Positions 26,601-35,202 of a DNA stretch of 64,000 nucleotides are shown piece by piece. The notes under the pieces are model-generated. The model ran no database searches and was not told where the DNA came from. It worked only from the letters and a program-made list of their open reading frames with translations. How positions within the stretch are numbered: position 1 is the stretch's first letter; every line of letters starts with the position of its first letter. Origin of the DNA: Dictyobacter aurantiacus (lineage in GTDB: Bacteria > Chloroflexota > Ktedonobacteria > Ktedonobacterales > Ktedonobacteraceae); assembly GCF_003967515.1 (NCBI RefSeq), contig NZ_BIFQ01000002.1, positions 992,001 through 1,056,000 of the forward strand, written 5' to 3'. The position numbers and the translations under genes were made by a program.

Positions 26601-26979
26601 GAAGGGGGCACGGCATATCCTTATCATCCATAGAAAAGGCCTGCTGCAACTTATCCAGCCAGGTCAGATCGCCCGCAAATCGCTGCCGTACCGCCTCGAT
26701 AGGTTCGGCCAGCAGATAGAGGAGATCTTCTTCCACCAACCCATCAATTGCCAGACGCTGAGCAAACTGGCCTTCCTGCTGAAAGGCTGGCAGTTCCTTC
26801 CACCAGCGCAGCTTACTCGCCGCCAGATCGGTATTGCGCTGATCTAAAGAAACCCTCTTCTCATTATCAGCCCGCCATAACGCAATGCGCTCAGGCAATG
26901 TCAGGGCGCGGTACCAGGAAGCTGGAATTGCCTGCTGAGGTATGCCAACCGTTGTCTTATGCCCCTCTCCTATCATCAA
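23677..26979 (-). CDS. lanM: Class II lanthipeptide synthetase LanM
   Basis: A bifunctional dehydratase-cyclase of 1100 residues. The N-terminal DUF4135-type dehydratase/kinase-like half shows YKPRSL (Lys312), TDVHAEN (Asp387, His389, Asn392) and VDLE (404-406), which phosphorylate and eliminate Ser/Thr. The LanC half has GYAHGAAG (His894) and the zinc site Cys965 (AWCHG), Cys1010 and His1011 (SLCHGDLGN), which join Cys to the dehydro residues. ATG 26979 has AGGGG 6 bases upstream. The precursor gene lies just downstream. No LanT transporter/protease, immunity ABC genes or tailoring enzymes are seen nearby. Confidence 0.96.
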   Translation of the reverse strand: MMIGEGHKTTVGIPQQAIPASWYRALTLPERIALWRADNEKRVSLDQRNTDLAASKLRWWKELPAFQQEGQFAQRLAIDGLVEEDLLYLLAEPIEAVRQRFAGDLTWLDKLQQAFSMDDKDMPCPLPPMRQEEGIDLLARAIRPLLRSAWKRVYVEMQILLQRQQNPPFDPLVVMTQLFQCLPGQLFLKVSKVLALELNVMRLEGRLRGETPEERFAFFADWCSQPQVMLSILGRYPVLARQLMTHLDQWRETSLEFLQRLCADWREICTLFSPDADPGFLIEVLSGTGDVHRGGRSVFLLCFHSGLRLVYKPRSLSIDTHFQILLQWLNVRSKLPPFRLSRLLDKGTYGWCEFIEAHDCSEPEQVERFYIRQGAYLALLYMLSATDVHAENLVAAGEQPVLVDLEALFCPRIRWQEDRPSVRTEFDDALQSSVLSVGLLPYRFWSSERAPGMDMSGMSELQGQVVPVAVPRWAQVGTDQMRIVRDFATMGGRQNRPRLRGQPVDLCSYQHCIVFGFVSMYRLLVECREELLQTMLPRFARDEIRVILRPTMAYSLVLQESFHPDVLRDALDLYRYMDRLWTITRQQPYMTSVIAAEQADLLSGDIPFFLTRVSSYDLYTSRGEQVRDFCSHSGMDMAVRRLQKLDDTDLMRQVWIIQASLASITEQELHFQPPTLQLRTPAAPATPERLQTAARSIGRRLDTLSFHQGDTLSWLTLTPGRHREWYIGAVGCDLYNGLAGLALFLAYLGKCDGHEESTTLARTIVSSLCQQLESSPSVPLLMQDVGGFAGWGSLLYLFSHLIVLWNEPWLVSGVERVLEQIEPLIEHDQQLDVVHGSAGCLLALLSLYQVLPTARVLANAIRCGDHLLQTLHLTSPTASVAALLQRGLLTGYAHGAAGMALSLMKLSVACQQERFRIAANALLSFERQLFSSTHNNWPDLRPESTARGAHETDEGTSSRFVVAWCHGAAGLGLSRMELLHYDDSVVMRQEVEIALKTTLKEGFGFNHSLCHGDLGNLELLLTATQRLGMTEYLEPLAQLTAMLLECGERTGWVSGLPLGVETPGMMLGLAGIGYELLRLAQPQSVPNLLLLSPPTRMVAE

Positions 26980-27317
26980 TCACGTCCCCTTTAAAAAGAT
27001 CACAAACTACATATAACATTATAATTTTTGACGAAATTCATTTTTGGCATACATTAAGTTATCAATATACTTCTGCGCTTGAATATAATATACAATAATT
27101 CAAAACGATTTCATAAGTGAGTAGGAATATTATACCAGTTATACAAGATGTAAAAGTGATATTATATAGGAAAAATAGGAGCAACAAAGACGTAACAACG
27201 GTCAGCATGTTATAATGTTCTTGCATCGTTCAATGAGCGCGTAGGCAAACACCGTACAACAGCAGGGTGCAGGGTGGGGGAGCACCTCGAGGGTAATGTG
27301 TAAGGAGGGAGAAAGGG
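26980..27317. other. AT-rich divergent intergenic region (lanM / NACHT gene)
   Basis: Divergent starts flank this 338-bp AT-rich gap. On the + strand an extended -10 (TG 27208-27209, TATAAT 27211-27216) is a candidate promoter for the NACHT gene. Several TATAAT-like boxes exist on the minus strand for lanM, none with a good -35. Confidence 0.45.
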
Positions 27318-30047
27318 ATGGGAGAAGACGATATGTACAAGACGGTAGCAGGTGGTGAAGAGACCTTGCTACGCATACCTGGCGATGCCAAACGGCCAGC
27401 GATACCACGCACAGGACTATTGGGACGATATTCACAGCATGAGAGTAGAACGTACAGCGTTCAGCATCAGCCTTTCATACCAGAAAGAGAGATGCCGCCG
27501 CTGTATTATGCGCCGCCAGGACCAGGTATTGATAACCCGGTATTCAGAAATACAAGAGCCGCCCACTCGCCACAGGAGAAAAATAACCGTCTGCATCTCC
27601 TCAAGCGTGTCAGGCGCTTCTGGATCACAGATGTGCTCGAACATTCGCTGCATCATGCCACGCTGATCGAACTAGGATTGCAGACAAGGCCTGATGCATT
27701 AATTAATCCATGGCATCTTTTACAGGAATCGGCGCAGGCCAAAAGAACGTTACCCGCGCACACCTCGATCACGCAGGTCTACGACGAAGCCGATGGCGCC
27801 TTGCTCATATTAGGGGAACCAGGAGCCGGGAAGACCACCCTGATGCTGGAACTCACGCGTCACCTGCTCAACCGGGCCGAGCAAGACGAGCATCACCTCC
27901 TGCCCGTCGTTTTCAACCTCTCATCATGGGCTGCCAGGCGCCTGCCGCTGCGCGACTGGTTAATTGATGAACTTCATGACAAATACCAGGTGCCGCGCAA
28001 AGTCGGGCAAAACTGGATCGATACCGAAGATATTCTGCTCCTTCTCGACGGGCTTGACGAGGTCAACGCCGCCCACAGGGCCACCTGCATCGACGCCATC
28101 AACACGTTCCGCCAGAAACATGGGATGGTACCGATCGTAGTATGCAGCCGCAGCGCAGAATACCACAGTCTATCCACACAGTTGAGCCTGCAGATGGCGG
28201 TGGTCATACAACCATTGGCCCCCCGCCAGATCGAACAGTATCTCAAAAACGTTGGCAGGCCCCTGGAAGCATTAAGAATCGCGCTCCAGCAGGACTTCTA
28301 TCTACAAGAACTGGCGACAACCCCTCTGATGCTCAGCGTGCTCGCCCTGGCTTATCACGGCATGCCACTGGACGAGATCCTGCAAAACGATACCTTAGAG
28401 AACAAGCGGCGGCAGATCTTCGCCACCTATGTCCAGCGCATGCTCACACGCCGCGGCACGTCCACCAGCCATCCACCGGCCCAGACCATCCACTGGCTGG
28501 CCTATCTCGCCCGCCAGATGAAGCGACAGAATCAAAGTGTCTTTTATATCGAACACATCCAACCAGACTGGCTGGAGGAGCCGCGCACGCAGCGCATCTA
28601 TGAGCGCCTGGCCATACAATTGATTGGTAGTTGCGTCGGCATCCTGATCAGCCTGGTCGTCAGCCTCCTGTTTCTGGGAAGCTTAACCATCACCATACGT
28701 GCCATCTATGGATTGATGGGAGGATTACTGGGAGGTCTGCTGAGTGGCAGAACACTTGAGCCGCTACCAGAATCAACCATCTTACCGGTCAGGCGGGGCG
28801 TATCTGGCTGGCTGAACAGGCTCATCAGCAATGGACCCACACGCAATGGCGTAGGTATTGCCCTGATCACCATTCTCATACCTGGAGGCTATACCTGGTA
28901 TGATCCGCTCAAAGGCATCATAGTCGGGGGGGCCCTTGGCATTACCAGCACGCTGTTAAGTATTTTACTGGCGCCCGTACCCAGCACCAAAAGCACGCAT
29001 AGAACCTATACACTCATTAAGCAAAGTGTCCTCATCGGCACCTTAATCGGCCTGAGCACCGGGCTCAGCTTTGGCTTCCTGATCGGACCAATCATCGGTA
29101 TCGGCTTCGGCTCGATCATCGGTATCAGCTTCGCGCTGATCTCCCTGCTCCTCCTGCTCTTCTTCTCGCAGAGGAGTCCAACCATCCAGCTCACGGAGAT
29201 TATTACCTGGCATCCAAAAAACCTGCTCAAAGGGCTATTGAGCACCCGCTATATCAAACAGAGCCTGCTGGTAAGTGGGCTGGTTGGATTAAGCATTGGT
29301 CTCAGCAACGCCTTGATCTTTGGCCCCAGTGTAGCGCTGGCGCGCAGCCTGAGCTTTGAGCTCAAAAACCTGCTCACCCTTGGGAACGACGCCGAACTTA
29401 TTTATCGCGCCCTCGTTGGCCTCGGTTTTGGGCTCAGTACCGGCTTAAGTATTGGATTAAGTTATGGCTTTATTTTAGGCCTGTTAAATGGTCTCTCCAA
29501 TCACAGGCTTGAGGAACATCGTAGACTAACCCCCAACCAGGGGATTGGGCGCTCGGCGCGCAATGGCTTTATTGTGGGTCTCATCTGCACGTTTGCCACC
29601 TGGAGCATCCATATCTTAATGCTACTCATCTTCACCAGGGCTTACTACCTGTTCAGCCAGGGCCTGGCCATGCTGTTAAGCAATGATCCAGGGCAACAAC
29701 TCAACATACTGCTTGATGAGGGGGTCAACGAGGTTTTGAGCTTTGGGCTACACAATGCCCTCTACATCGGGCCATCCTGCGGCTTGCTGGTAGGGCTCTT
29801 AATAGGTGGCTGGGCCTGCATCCAGCATATCGTTCTGCGCATTCTACTCTGGCGTAGTCAGGCGATGCCGCGCAATTATGCCAGGTTTCTTGATTTCGCC
29901 ACGGAGCGTATCCTGCTGCGCAAAGTAGGCGGCGGCTACATCTTCGTGCATCGGCTCTTGCTGGACTACTTCGCGGCCATGGTTCCCCACCCTCTGGCGC
30001 GGCCGTTAGACTATTGGGATCAATCGAAAACGCACGAGAGGAGATGA
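27318..30047 (+). CDS. NACHT-domain NTPase with polytopic glycine-rich membrane tail
   Basis: A 909-residue protein. After a variable N terminus, the STAND-type NACHT domain has Walker A GEPGAGKTT (166-174), Walker B LLLLDGLDEV (240-249), and the sensor-like PIVVCSRSAEY. From about residue 430 it becomes highly hydrophobic, with roughly ten or more segments made of GLS/GFG/GLI repeats (for example LVGLGFGLSTGLSIGLSYGF), ending in a soluble FLDFATERILLRKVGGGYIFVHRLLLDYF piece. NACHT proteins act in signalling and in phage defence; the membrane part here suggests a membrane effector, which is inference. The gene is divergent from lanM. Confidence 0.88.
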   Translation: MGEDDMYKTVAGGEETLLRIPGDAKRPAIPRTGLLGRYSQHESRTYSVQHQPFIPEREMPPLYYAPPGPGIDNPVFRNTRAAHSPQEKNNRLHLLKRVRRFWITDVLEHSLHHATLIELGLQTRPDALINPWHLLQESAQAKRTLPAHTSITQVYDEADGALLILGEPGAGKTTLMLELTRHLLNRAEQDEHHLLPVVFNLSSWAARRLPLRDWLIDELHDKYQVPRKVGQNWIDTEDILLLLDGLDEVNAAHRATCIDAINTFRQKHGMVPIVVCSRSAEYHSLSTQLSLQMAVVIQPLAPRQIEQYLKNVGRPLEALRIALQQDFYLQELATTPLMLSVLALAYHGMPLDEILQNDTLENKRRQIFATYVQRMLTRRGTSTSHPPAQTIHWLAYLARQMKRQNQSVFYIEHIQPDWLEEPRTQRIYERLAIQLIGSCVGILISLVVSLLFLGSLTITIRAIYGLMGGLLGGLLSGRTLEPLPESTILPVRRGVSGWLNRLISNGPTRNGVGIALITILIPGGYTWYDPLKGIIVGGALGITSTLLSILLAPVPSTKSTHRTYTLIKQSVLIGTLIGLSTGLSFGFLIGPIIGIGFGSIIGISFALISLLLLLFFSQRSPTIQLTEIITWHPKNLLKGLLSTRYIKQSLLVSGLVGLSIGLSNALIFGPSVALARSLSFELKNLLTLGNDAELIYRALVGLGFGLSTGLSIGLSYGFILGLLNGLSNHRLEEHRRLTPNQGIGRSARNGFIVGLICTFATWSIHILMLLIFTRAYYLFSQGLAMLLSNDPGQQLNILLDEGVNEVLSFGLHNALYIGPSCGLLVGLLIGGWACIQHIVLRILLWRSQAMPRNYARFLDFATERILLRKVGGGYIFVHRLLLDYFAAMVPHPLARPLDYWDQSKTHERR

Positions 30048-30058
30048 CAGGCAAACCG

Positions 30059-31735
30059 TCAGAGTATTGGCAGGGGGCGCGTTTTGATGTCCTGTGTGGA
30101 CATAAAGACGCCGTCGGCAATTGACTCGGTGGCGGCCTGAGCACGAGGGATGCAGATAGTAAAGCAAGATCCCTGGCCGAGCACGCTTTCGACCGCGACC
30201 GAGCCGCCCATCGCCTCGGAGAGCTCTTTGACAATCGCCAGGCCCAGCCCGGTCCCGCTGCCATACTGAGCATGTGAGGCACGGTAAAAGCGATCCCAGA
30301 TCCTGGCGAGATCGTCTGAAGCGATACCCTCACCGGTATCTTTGACCTGCAAAATGATCTGCCGCTCATCGGCCTGGGCCGCGACGGCGATAATGCCGCC
30401 GGGAGATGTATGCCGAACGCCATTATGGATCAGGTTATGCAGAATCTGCTCCAGCCGGTCACCGTCCACCAGAGCATATGGGAAGGATGGGCTGCTAGAT
30501 TCCACTTCAGCGACAACCTCCACCCGGCTACCACGCCACGCCACAGGAGCAATCGTCTCGACCACGCGCGTCACCAGGAGCTCGATATTGGTTGGCTGAC
30601 AGCGCATCTCCAATCGACCCACCTCGGCCCGGGCCAGCGTAAATAGATCATTGATCAAAGACTGCAGGCGTATCGTCTGCTGCTCAATCGTCTGCATATC
30701 TTGCTTGAGCGTAGCCGGCGGCTGATCCTGTTGCCAGTTCGCCAGGCTGGACTCCAGGTAGCTACGCACCGTCGCCACCGGGGTGCGCAGTTCATGTGAC
30801 ACGCTGGCGATCAACTCGCGGCGCGCATTGAGAAGCGTCTGCACATTGTCGCGTTCCTCCTTCAGCTCCCGCATGGTTCGCTCAAGAGCCGAAGCCATCG
30901 CGTTAAAGTCGGCCTGCAGATGGGCGATCTCGTCCTCGCCCTCAATGTTCACACGAATACTATAATCGCCGCTACGCAGCATGCTGGTCGCCCGTGCCAG
31001 CTGTTCGATCCTTCTGGTAATGCGGCGCGTAAAGATATAGGAGGACAGGATGGAAGGCGGCAAGACACAGGCAATAGTAAAAACAGTACACATAAACATG
31101 GCGAACAGAAAAGAGATGATCAGGTAGAGCGGGCGTGTATCCGTAAAAAGTGTGCTGAAATCAACCGCCAGAAGGATCAGCACAATCACAGCACTGATAA
31201 TGCCGGAACCGATAACCACGACCATCAGATGTGAATGTGTAACCTCCCAGCGCAAACGCTTCAGACGTAAACGATCCCAGAACGCCAGCGCATGCAGCAC
31301 GATACGTAGCGAGAAGAAGCCTATACAGCCCAGTAAAGTAACGGCGAAGAAACCGATCTGGCTGCCCTCCGAGACACTCACCAGGGAGAGGAAATCGAGT
31401 TGATGAAAGAGCCAGAGAAAAAACCAGGCACTAAAAAATAGCTCAAATGATAAGACGCCCGTGACCTCGATCTCGGTCAGTAGTTGCTGCCAGACGGTAC
31501 GTTGGGCAGGCCGCAGGCGCCAGCGGAAAGCCAGACAGAGAACCGAGAACAGGCAATAGAGTGTGAAAAACTGGATTCCATATCCATTGATCGGAATACT
31601 ACGGCTACCTGTAAGCGGTGAGATCGCCGGAAGGATCAGTGCCATAGCGCTTTGAATAATCAGCATCTCTAACAAAGCCCGCCCCACCGTGACGTGCATC
31701 AAAAGGGTTTGTCGCCATGCTTGCTTATTCATCAT
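30059..31735 (-). CDS. Membrane sensor histidine kinase (6 TM, HAMP, HisKA, HATPase)
   Basis: A 558-residue protein with six predicted N-terminal transmembrane segments (for example GFFAVTLLGCIGFFSLRIVL, HLMVVVIGSGIISAVIVLIL), then HAMP (LRSGDYSIRVNIEGEDEIAHL), HisKA with His in ASVSHELRTPVATV, and HATPase with N in LHNLIHNGVRHTS, DTGEGI and GTGLGLAIVKEL. It is the second gene after its response regulator, with a hairpin in the 104-bp gap. The ligand is unknown; the short outside loops suggest sensing within the membrane. Confidence 0.92.
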   Translation of the reverse strand: MMNKQAWRQTLLMHVTVGRALLEMLIIQSAMALILPAISPLTGSRSIPINGYGIQFFTLYCLFSVLCLAFRWRLRPAQRTVWQQLLTEIEVTGVLSFELFFSAWFFLWLFHQLDFLSLVSVSEGSQIGFFAVTLLGCIGFFSLRIVLHALAFWDRLRLKRLRWEVTHSHLMVVVIGSGIISAVIVLILLAVDFSTLFTDTRPLYLIISFLFAMFMCTVFTIACVLPPSILSSYIFTRRITRRIEQLARATSMLRSGDYSIRVNIEGEDEIAHLQADFNAMASALERTMRELKEERDNVQTLLNARRELIASVSHELRTPVATVRSYLESSLANWQQDQPPATLKQDMQTIEQQTIRLQSLINDLFTLARAEVGRLEMRCQPTNIELLVTRVVETIAPVAWRGSRVEVVAEVESSSPSFPYALVDGDRLEQILHNLIHNGVRHTSPGGIIAVAAQADERQIILQVKDTGEGIASDDLARIWDRFYRASHAQYGSGTGLGLAIVKELSEAMGGSVAVESVLGQGSCFTICIPRAQAATESIADGVFMSTQDIKTRPLPIL

Positions 31736-31769
31736 AAGGCACCATTTTATTCCTTACCCAGGGATAGAA

Positions 31770-31820
31770 GATGGGCGGGGACACCCCGCCAACCCCGGCA
31801 GGAGGGGCTCGCCGCCCATC
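31770..31820. promoter_or_regulatory. GC-rich hairpin between response regulator and kinase genes
   Basis: Outer arms GATGGGCGG (31770-31778) and CCGCCCATC (31812-31820) enclose a second stem GCGGGG-ACA-CCCCGC (31775-31789). It lies in the gap between two co-directional genes and has no T tract. It may reduce read-through or stabilise the upstream message so that regulator exceeds kinase. Confidence 0.5.
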
Positions 31821-31839
31821 CCGCACCTCCCTGCTATTA

Positions 31840-32544
31840 TTATGTCAGGCTTTCTTGTTTGAGGCGGTAACCGACGCCCCAGACGGTTTCGATGGCATCG
31901 CCGACTTTGCCGAGTTTTTTGCGCAGGCGCAGCACGACGTTGTCTACCGAGCGGTCACCGCCGATATAGGTTTCGCTCCAGAGGGTTTCGATGAGATAGG
32001 CCCGGCTGAAGGCGCGTCCAGGACTGCGCAGCAGCAATTGCAACAGGTTGAACTCGGTCGGGCTCAGATCCAGGGTTGAGCCATGCAAGGTTGCTACGTG
32101 CGTCTGCGGATTAAGCTGGAGCGGTCCCCGCACCAGCATGGCAGCGGCATCGCTCCGATCAGCATTTAGCGTCTGTAGGATCAGTTCGTTGCGGCGCAGG
32201 AGCGCGCGTACACGGGCGATGAGCTCACGTACACTGAAAGGCTTCGTCAGATAGTCGTCCGCTCCGACCTCAAGGCCGACTACGCGATCCGCCTCTTCGC
32301 TACGGGCCGTCAACATCAGCACGGGGGTAGAGGCCACCTGCCTGATCTGCCTCAATACATCCAGACCGTTCAATCCTGGTAGCATCCAGTCCAGAATCAC
32401 CAGGTCTACCCGCGCGTTATTATGCACCTTGACCGCGTTCAGACCATCACTGGCATGGAGCGTCGCATAGCCAGAGGCGGTCAGTTCGCGCAAAACGACC
32501 TGGGCCAGATCTGCCTCGTCTTCAACCAGCAATATCGTTGGCAT
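31840..32544 (-). CDS. OmpR/PhoB-family response regulator
   Basis: Receiver with ILLVEDEADLAQ, phosphoacceptor Asp in VILDWMLPGLNGLDVL, Thr in VLMLTARS and Lys in DDYLTKPFS. It is followed by a winged-helix output domain (LDLSPTEFNLLQLLLRSPGRAFSRAYL through DRSVDNVVLRLRKKLG to VWGVGYRL). The length of 234 is typical. It is transcribed first, ahead of the sensor kinase, as is common for this class. A dyad over its promoter suggests autoregulation. Confidence 0.95.
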   Translation of the reverse strand: MPTILLVEDEADLAQVVLRELTASGYATLHASDGLNAVKVHNNARVDLVILDWMLPGLNGLDVLRQIRQVASTPVLMLTARSEEADRVVGLEVGADDYLTKPFSVRELIARVRALLRRNELILQTLNADRSDAAAMLVRGPLQLNPQTHVATLHGSTLDLSPTEFNLLQLLLRSPGRAFSRAYLIETLWSETYIGGDRSVDNVVLRLRKKLGKVGDAIETVWGVGYRLKQESLT

Positions 32545-32573
32545 CTATCTATCCCTCTATCTATCTTTTCCTG

Positions 32574-32614
32574 TTGTGTTAACACAATTATAACCTCAAA
32601 GTAGCCGGAGACAA
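32574..32614 (-). promoter_or_regulatory. Promoter and dyad of the two-component operon
   Basis: On the minus strand TTGTCT (32614-32609), a 16-bp spacer and TATAAT (32592-32587) make a plausible promoter. Immediately after the -10 lies the perfect palindrome TTGTGTTAACACAA (32574-32587), over the expected start site. A repressor or the cognate regulator could bind it. Confidence 0.5.
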
Positions 32615-32852
32615 ACACCTGTCCCTCCTTTGAAACAGCTATTTCAGATATTGCGACAAAGTTGCGACAATCTAGCGATACAAGGGTGACATATAAAATC
32701 TATGCTCTGAACAGCAAGCTAAAGCGGAAAAGCACCCTGTTACCCATCTCATTTTGAGGTCGTGTAATGAACACATATCGAAAGCTGATAGCGAAGTAAG
32801 ATAAAACCGCTTCACAGGATGTGCATCTGAAGGTTGAGAAAGGGTAACACCA
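32615..32852. other. Intergenic region upstream of dps
   Basis: No gene supported. GAGAAAGGG ahead of 32853 is the dps ribosome site; no stress-type promoter was recognised with confidence. Confidence 0.4.
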
Positions 32853-33407
32853 ATGACAACAAAAGAGAAACCAACCAGCAGGCATACCGCTACCCAGCAA
32901 AAAGCGATCGCTTCCCAACTCGCGACCGTAACCGACCTGACGCCAGAAGAGGTACAATCCGTAGTCACAGTGCTAAATCCGTTGATCGCTGATGCGTTTG
33001 CCCTCTACACCAAGACCAAGAATTTCCACTGGCACCTGGCGGGCTCGCACTTCCGCGATTATCATCTGCTATTCGACGAGCAGGCAGAGGACATCCTGGC
33101 ATCAATCGATGTAATGGCAGAACGTGTCAGGCGCATCGGCGGCACCACGATCCGCAGCATCAAGCACATCAGCCAGTTGCAAACGATTCAGGATGATAAT
33201 GATGAGTTCGTGCCAGCGGGTGAGATGGCTAAACGCTTGATGAATGATAACGCCCATATGGCACAGATGTTGCGAGCGGCGATCGAGATCATCGAGAGCC
33301 ATCATGACAACGCGACCGCCAACGCGCTGGAGGAATTACTGGACCAGGCCGAACGCCGCAAGTGGTTCCTGTTTGAAATCGTGCAGGGGCAGGATAACGC
33401 CGGTTAG
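32853..33407 (+). CDS. dps: Dps-family DNA-protecting ferritin-like protein
   Basis: The 184-residue product forms a four-helix ferritin fold, normally assembled as a dodecamer that oxidises Fe2+ with peroxide and shields DNA in stationary phase. The inter-subunit ferroxidase ligands of the family can be read as His59 (KNFHWH), His71, Asp75 (YHLLFDEQAED), Asp86 and Glu90 (SIDVMAERV). A basic, Thr/Lys-rich N-terminal tail of about 25 residues could contact DNA. It is convergent with the CoA-transferase gene. Confidence 0.94.
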   Translation: MTTKEKPTSRHTATQQKAIASQLATVTDLTPEEVQSVVTVLNPLIADAFALYTKTKNFHWHLAGSHFRDYHLLFDEQAEDILASIDVMAERVRRIGGTTIRSIKHISQLQTIQDDNDEFVPAGEMAKRLMNDNAHMAQMLRAAIEIIESHHDNATANALEELLDQAERRKWFLFEIVQGQDNAG

Positions 33408-33430
33408 CGATCAAAAACTGGTAGAAATTT

Positions 33431-33466
33431 ATCCCCGGCTGTCCGGCTGGTAGGGAAGCCGGGGAT
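33431..33466. terminator. Hairpin between convergent dps and CoA-transferase genes
   Basis: ATCCCCGGCT (33431-33440) pairs with AGCCGGGGAT (33457-33466) across a 16-nt loop. It lies in the gap between the two convergent stop codons. Confidence 0.65.
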
Positions 33467-33476
33467 CATTGTGCGT

Positions 33477-34823
33477 TCAGTTCAACAGGTGGAGGTTATA
33501 GGCGGCGCGCTCCAGTTCTTCACGGAACTGTGGGGCAGCGATCGCGATCAGGCTCCGCGCCCGTTCAGCGAGATCTCGACCATGTAACGCGGCCACGCCA
33601 TATTCAGTGACAACATAATGCACGTGGGCGCGCGAGGTCGTTACGGCCGCTCCGGGCGTCAAGATGGGAACGATGCGCGAGGCCACATTATCGATCGGCT
33701 TCAGCAGACCCGGCAGCGTATCCAACACGGAGGCCGACAATTCATCACCACGTGGGACGCGCGCCGTAGCGGGCAGGGCGATGATGGGGCGGCCCCGCTT
33801 CGCCAGGGCCGCCCCACGCATGAAATCCATCTGCCCGCCCACTCCGCTATAGAAACGAGTACCGATCGACTCCGCGCAGACCTGGCCTGTCAGATCCACC
33901 TGGAGCGCGCTATTAATCGTCGCCATGCCTTCAAACTGGCGAATAATAGCCGTATTATTCGTATAATCAGCCGGTCGCATCTCGACGGTTGGATTATCAT
34001 CGATAAAGTCCAGCAAGCGGCGCGAACCCACCACAAAGCTGGCCACGATCTTGTCACGATCAATAATCTTCTTCTCACCCGTGATCACGCCACGCTCCAC
34101 CAGGTCCAGGATGCCATCTGAGAACATCTCTGTATGCACACCCAGAGCGCGATGATCACGGATGGCCTGCAGAACAGCGTCCGGGATGGCGCCGATGCCC
34201 AGCTGCAGCGTAGCCCCATCCTCAATCAAACCAGCCACGTGACGCCCAATCTGCAGCTGCACATCATCGGGACGGCGCCGCATCACCTCATACAGAGGTC
34301 CGTCCCATTCAACCGCGTAATCAATGGTCGAAATGTGCACAAAGCCGCTGCCATGCGTACGCGGCGCACGAGGATTGATCAGCGCCACTACCACGCGTGC
34401 ATGGCTGGTCGCCGCCAGCGCCACATCCACAGAAGCGCCCAGCGAACAATAGCCATGGCTATCGGGAGGCGAGATCTGAATCAACGCCACATCGATGGGC
34501 AGTGAACCAGATGGCTCAAACAGAGCCGGAATATCCGATAGAAAAACGGGTGTATAGCTTGCGCGTCCATTATTCGCCGCCTGGCGCATATTCTCGCCCA
34601 CAAAGAGAGCGCGGGTCGAAAAGTGGCCCCGCCACCTCTCATCAGTATAGGCAACAGGACCATATGTATGCAGATGGGTCAACTCGACATCAAACAACTC
34701 ATCACCACGAGCGACCAGGGCATCGATCAAGGGGCTCGGCGTCATACATGCGCCATGAATGAAGACGCGATTGCCGGATGAAACGGCCTGTACAGCAGTA
34801 GCGGCATCACACCAGGTAGTCAT
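33477..34823 (-). CDS. Acetyl-CoA hydrolase/transferase family CoA-transferase (4-hydroxybutyrate/butyrate type)
   Basis: About 448 residues with the two-domain CoA-transferase layout: VFIHGACMTPSPLIDAL, then LIQISPPDSHGYCSLGASVD, then LQLGIGAIPDAVLQAI, the catalytic Glu in GVHTEMFSDGILDL, and GGQMDFMRGAALAKRGRPIIALPAT. These enzymes move CoA between acyl groups such as acetate, butyrate, 4-hydroxybutyrate or succinate. The exact pair cannot be fixed from sequence. I chose ATG 34823, with TTGAGG 6 bases upstream; TTG 34835 would overlap that site. Confidence 0.9.
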   Translation of the reverse strand: MTTWCDAATAVQAVSSGNRVFIHGACMTPSPLIDALVARGDELFDVELTHLHTYGPVAYTDERWRGHFSTRALFVGENMRQAANNGRASYTPVFLSDIPALFEPSGSLPIDVALIQISPPDSHGYCSLGASVDVALAATSHARVVVALINPRAPRTHGSGFVHISTIDYAVEWDGPLYEVMRRRPDDVQLQIGRHVAGLIEDGATLQLGIGAIPDAVLQAIRDHRALGVHTEMFSDGILDLVERGVITGEKKIIDRDKIVASFVVGSRRLLDFIDDNPTVEMRPADYTNNTAIIRQFEGMATINSALQVDLTGQVCAESIGTRFYSGVGGQMDFMRGAALAKRGRPIIALPATARVPRGDELSASVLDTLPGLLKPIDNVASRIVPILTPGAAVTTSRAHVHYVVTEYGVAALHGRDLAERARSLIAIAAPQFREELERAAYNLHLLN

Positions 34824-34984
34824 AGCATACCTCAAGTAGATAGAAATTACTGTCTTTACTATAAAAGACGATCCATGGCGCGCAAAAACCCCGAACTGGC
34901 ATCACAAAGTGATCTCACTTGAGTAGCTAGACAAGCTATCCTCAAGGTGAATACAATACATCTGAAATTGGTTAAAGATGTTAG

Positions 34985-35130
34985 AATGTGTTTGACACTC
35001 GTCACAATGAGGACAAGTGAGTGCCCCCACACACGCGTCCGCACCGTTATGTTTTATGCTGGTGCATGGAGTGCGCGGATGCGCACTCCATGCACCAGCA
35101 TAAAACTGGCTCATGAGTACCGTGGGTGAG
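34985..35130. repeat. Dispersed palindrome element, copy 9
   Basis: Degenerate terminal repeat GAATGTGTTTGACACTCGTC (34984-35003), flank GTGAGTGCCCCCACACACGC, then perfect hairpin 35051-35106 (26-bp stem, GGAT loop) and a GAGTACCGTGGGTGAGAAAGC tail related to the GAGCACCGCAGGTGCGAAA flank. It lies between the CoA-transferase and channel genes. Confidence 0.78.
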
Positions 35131-35202
35131 AAAGCTCAAGAGTGGCGCATACGATGATAGAGATGTAACCAATAACTCAAGCAGTATAAATGAGGACAAC
35201 CT

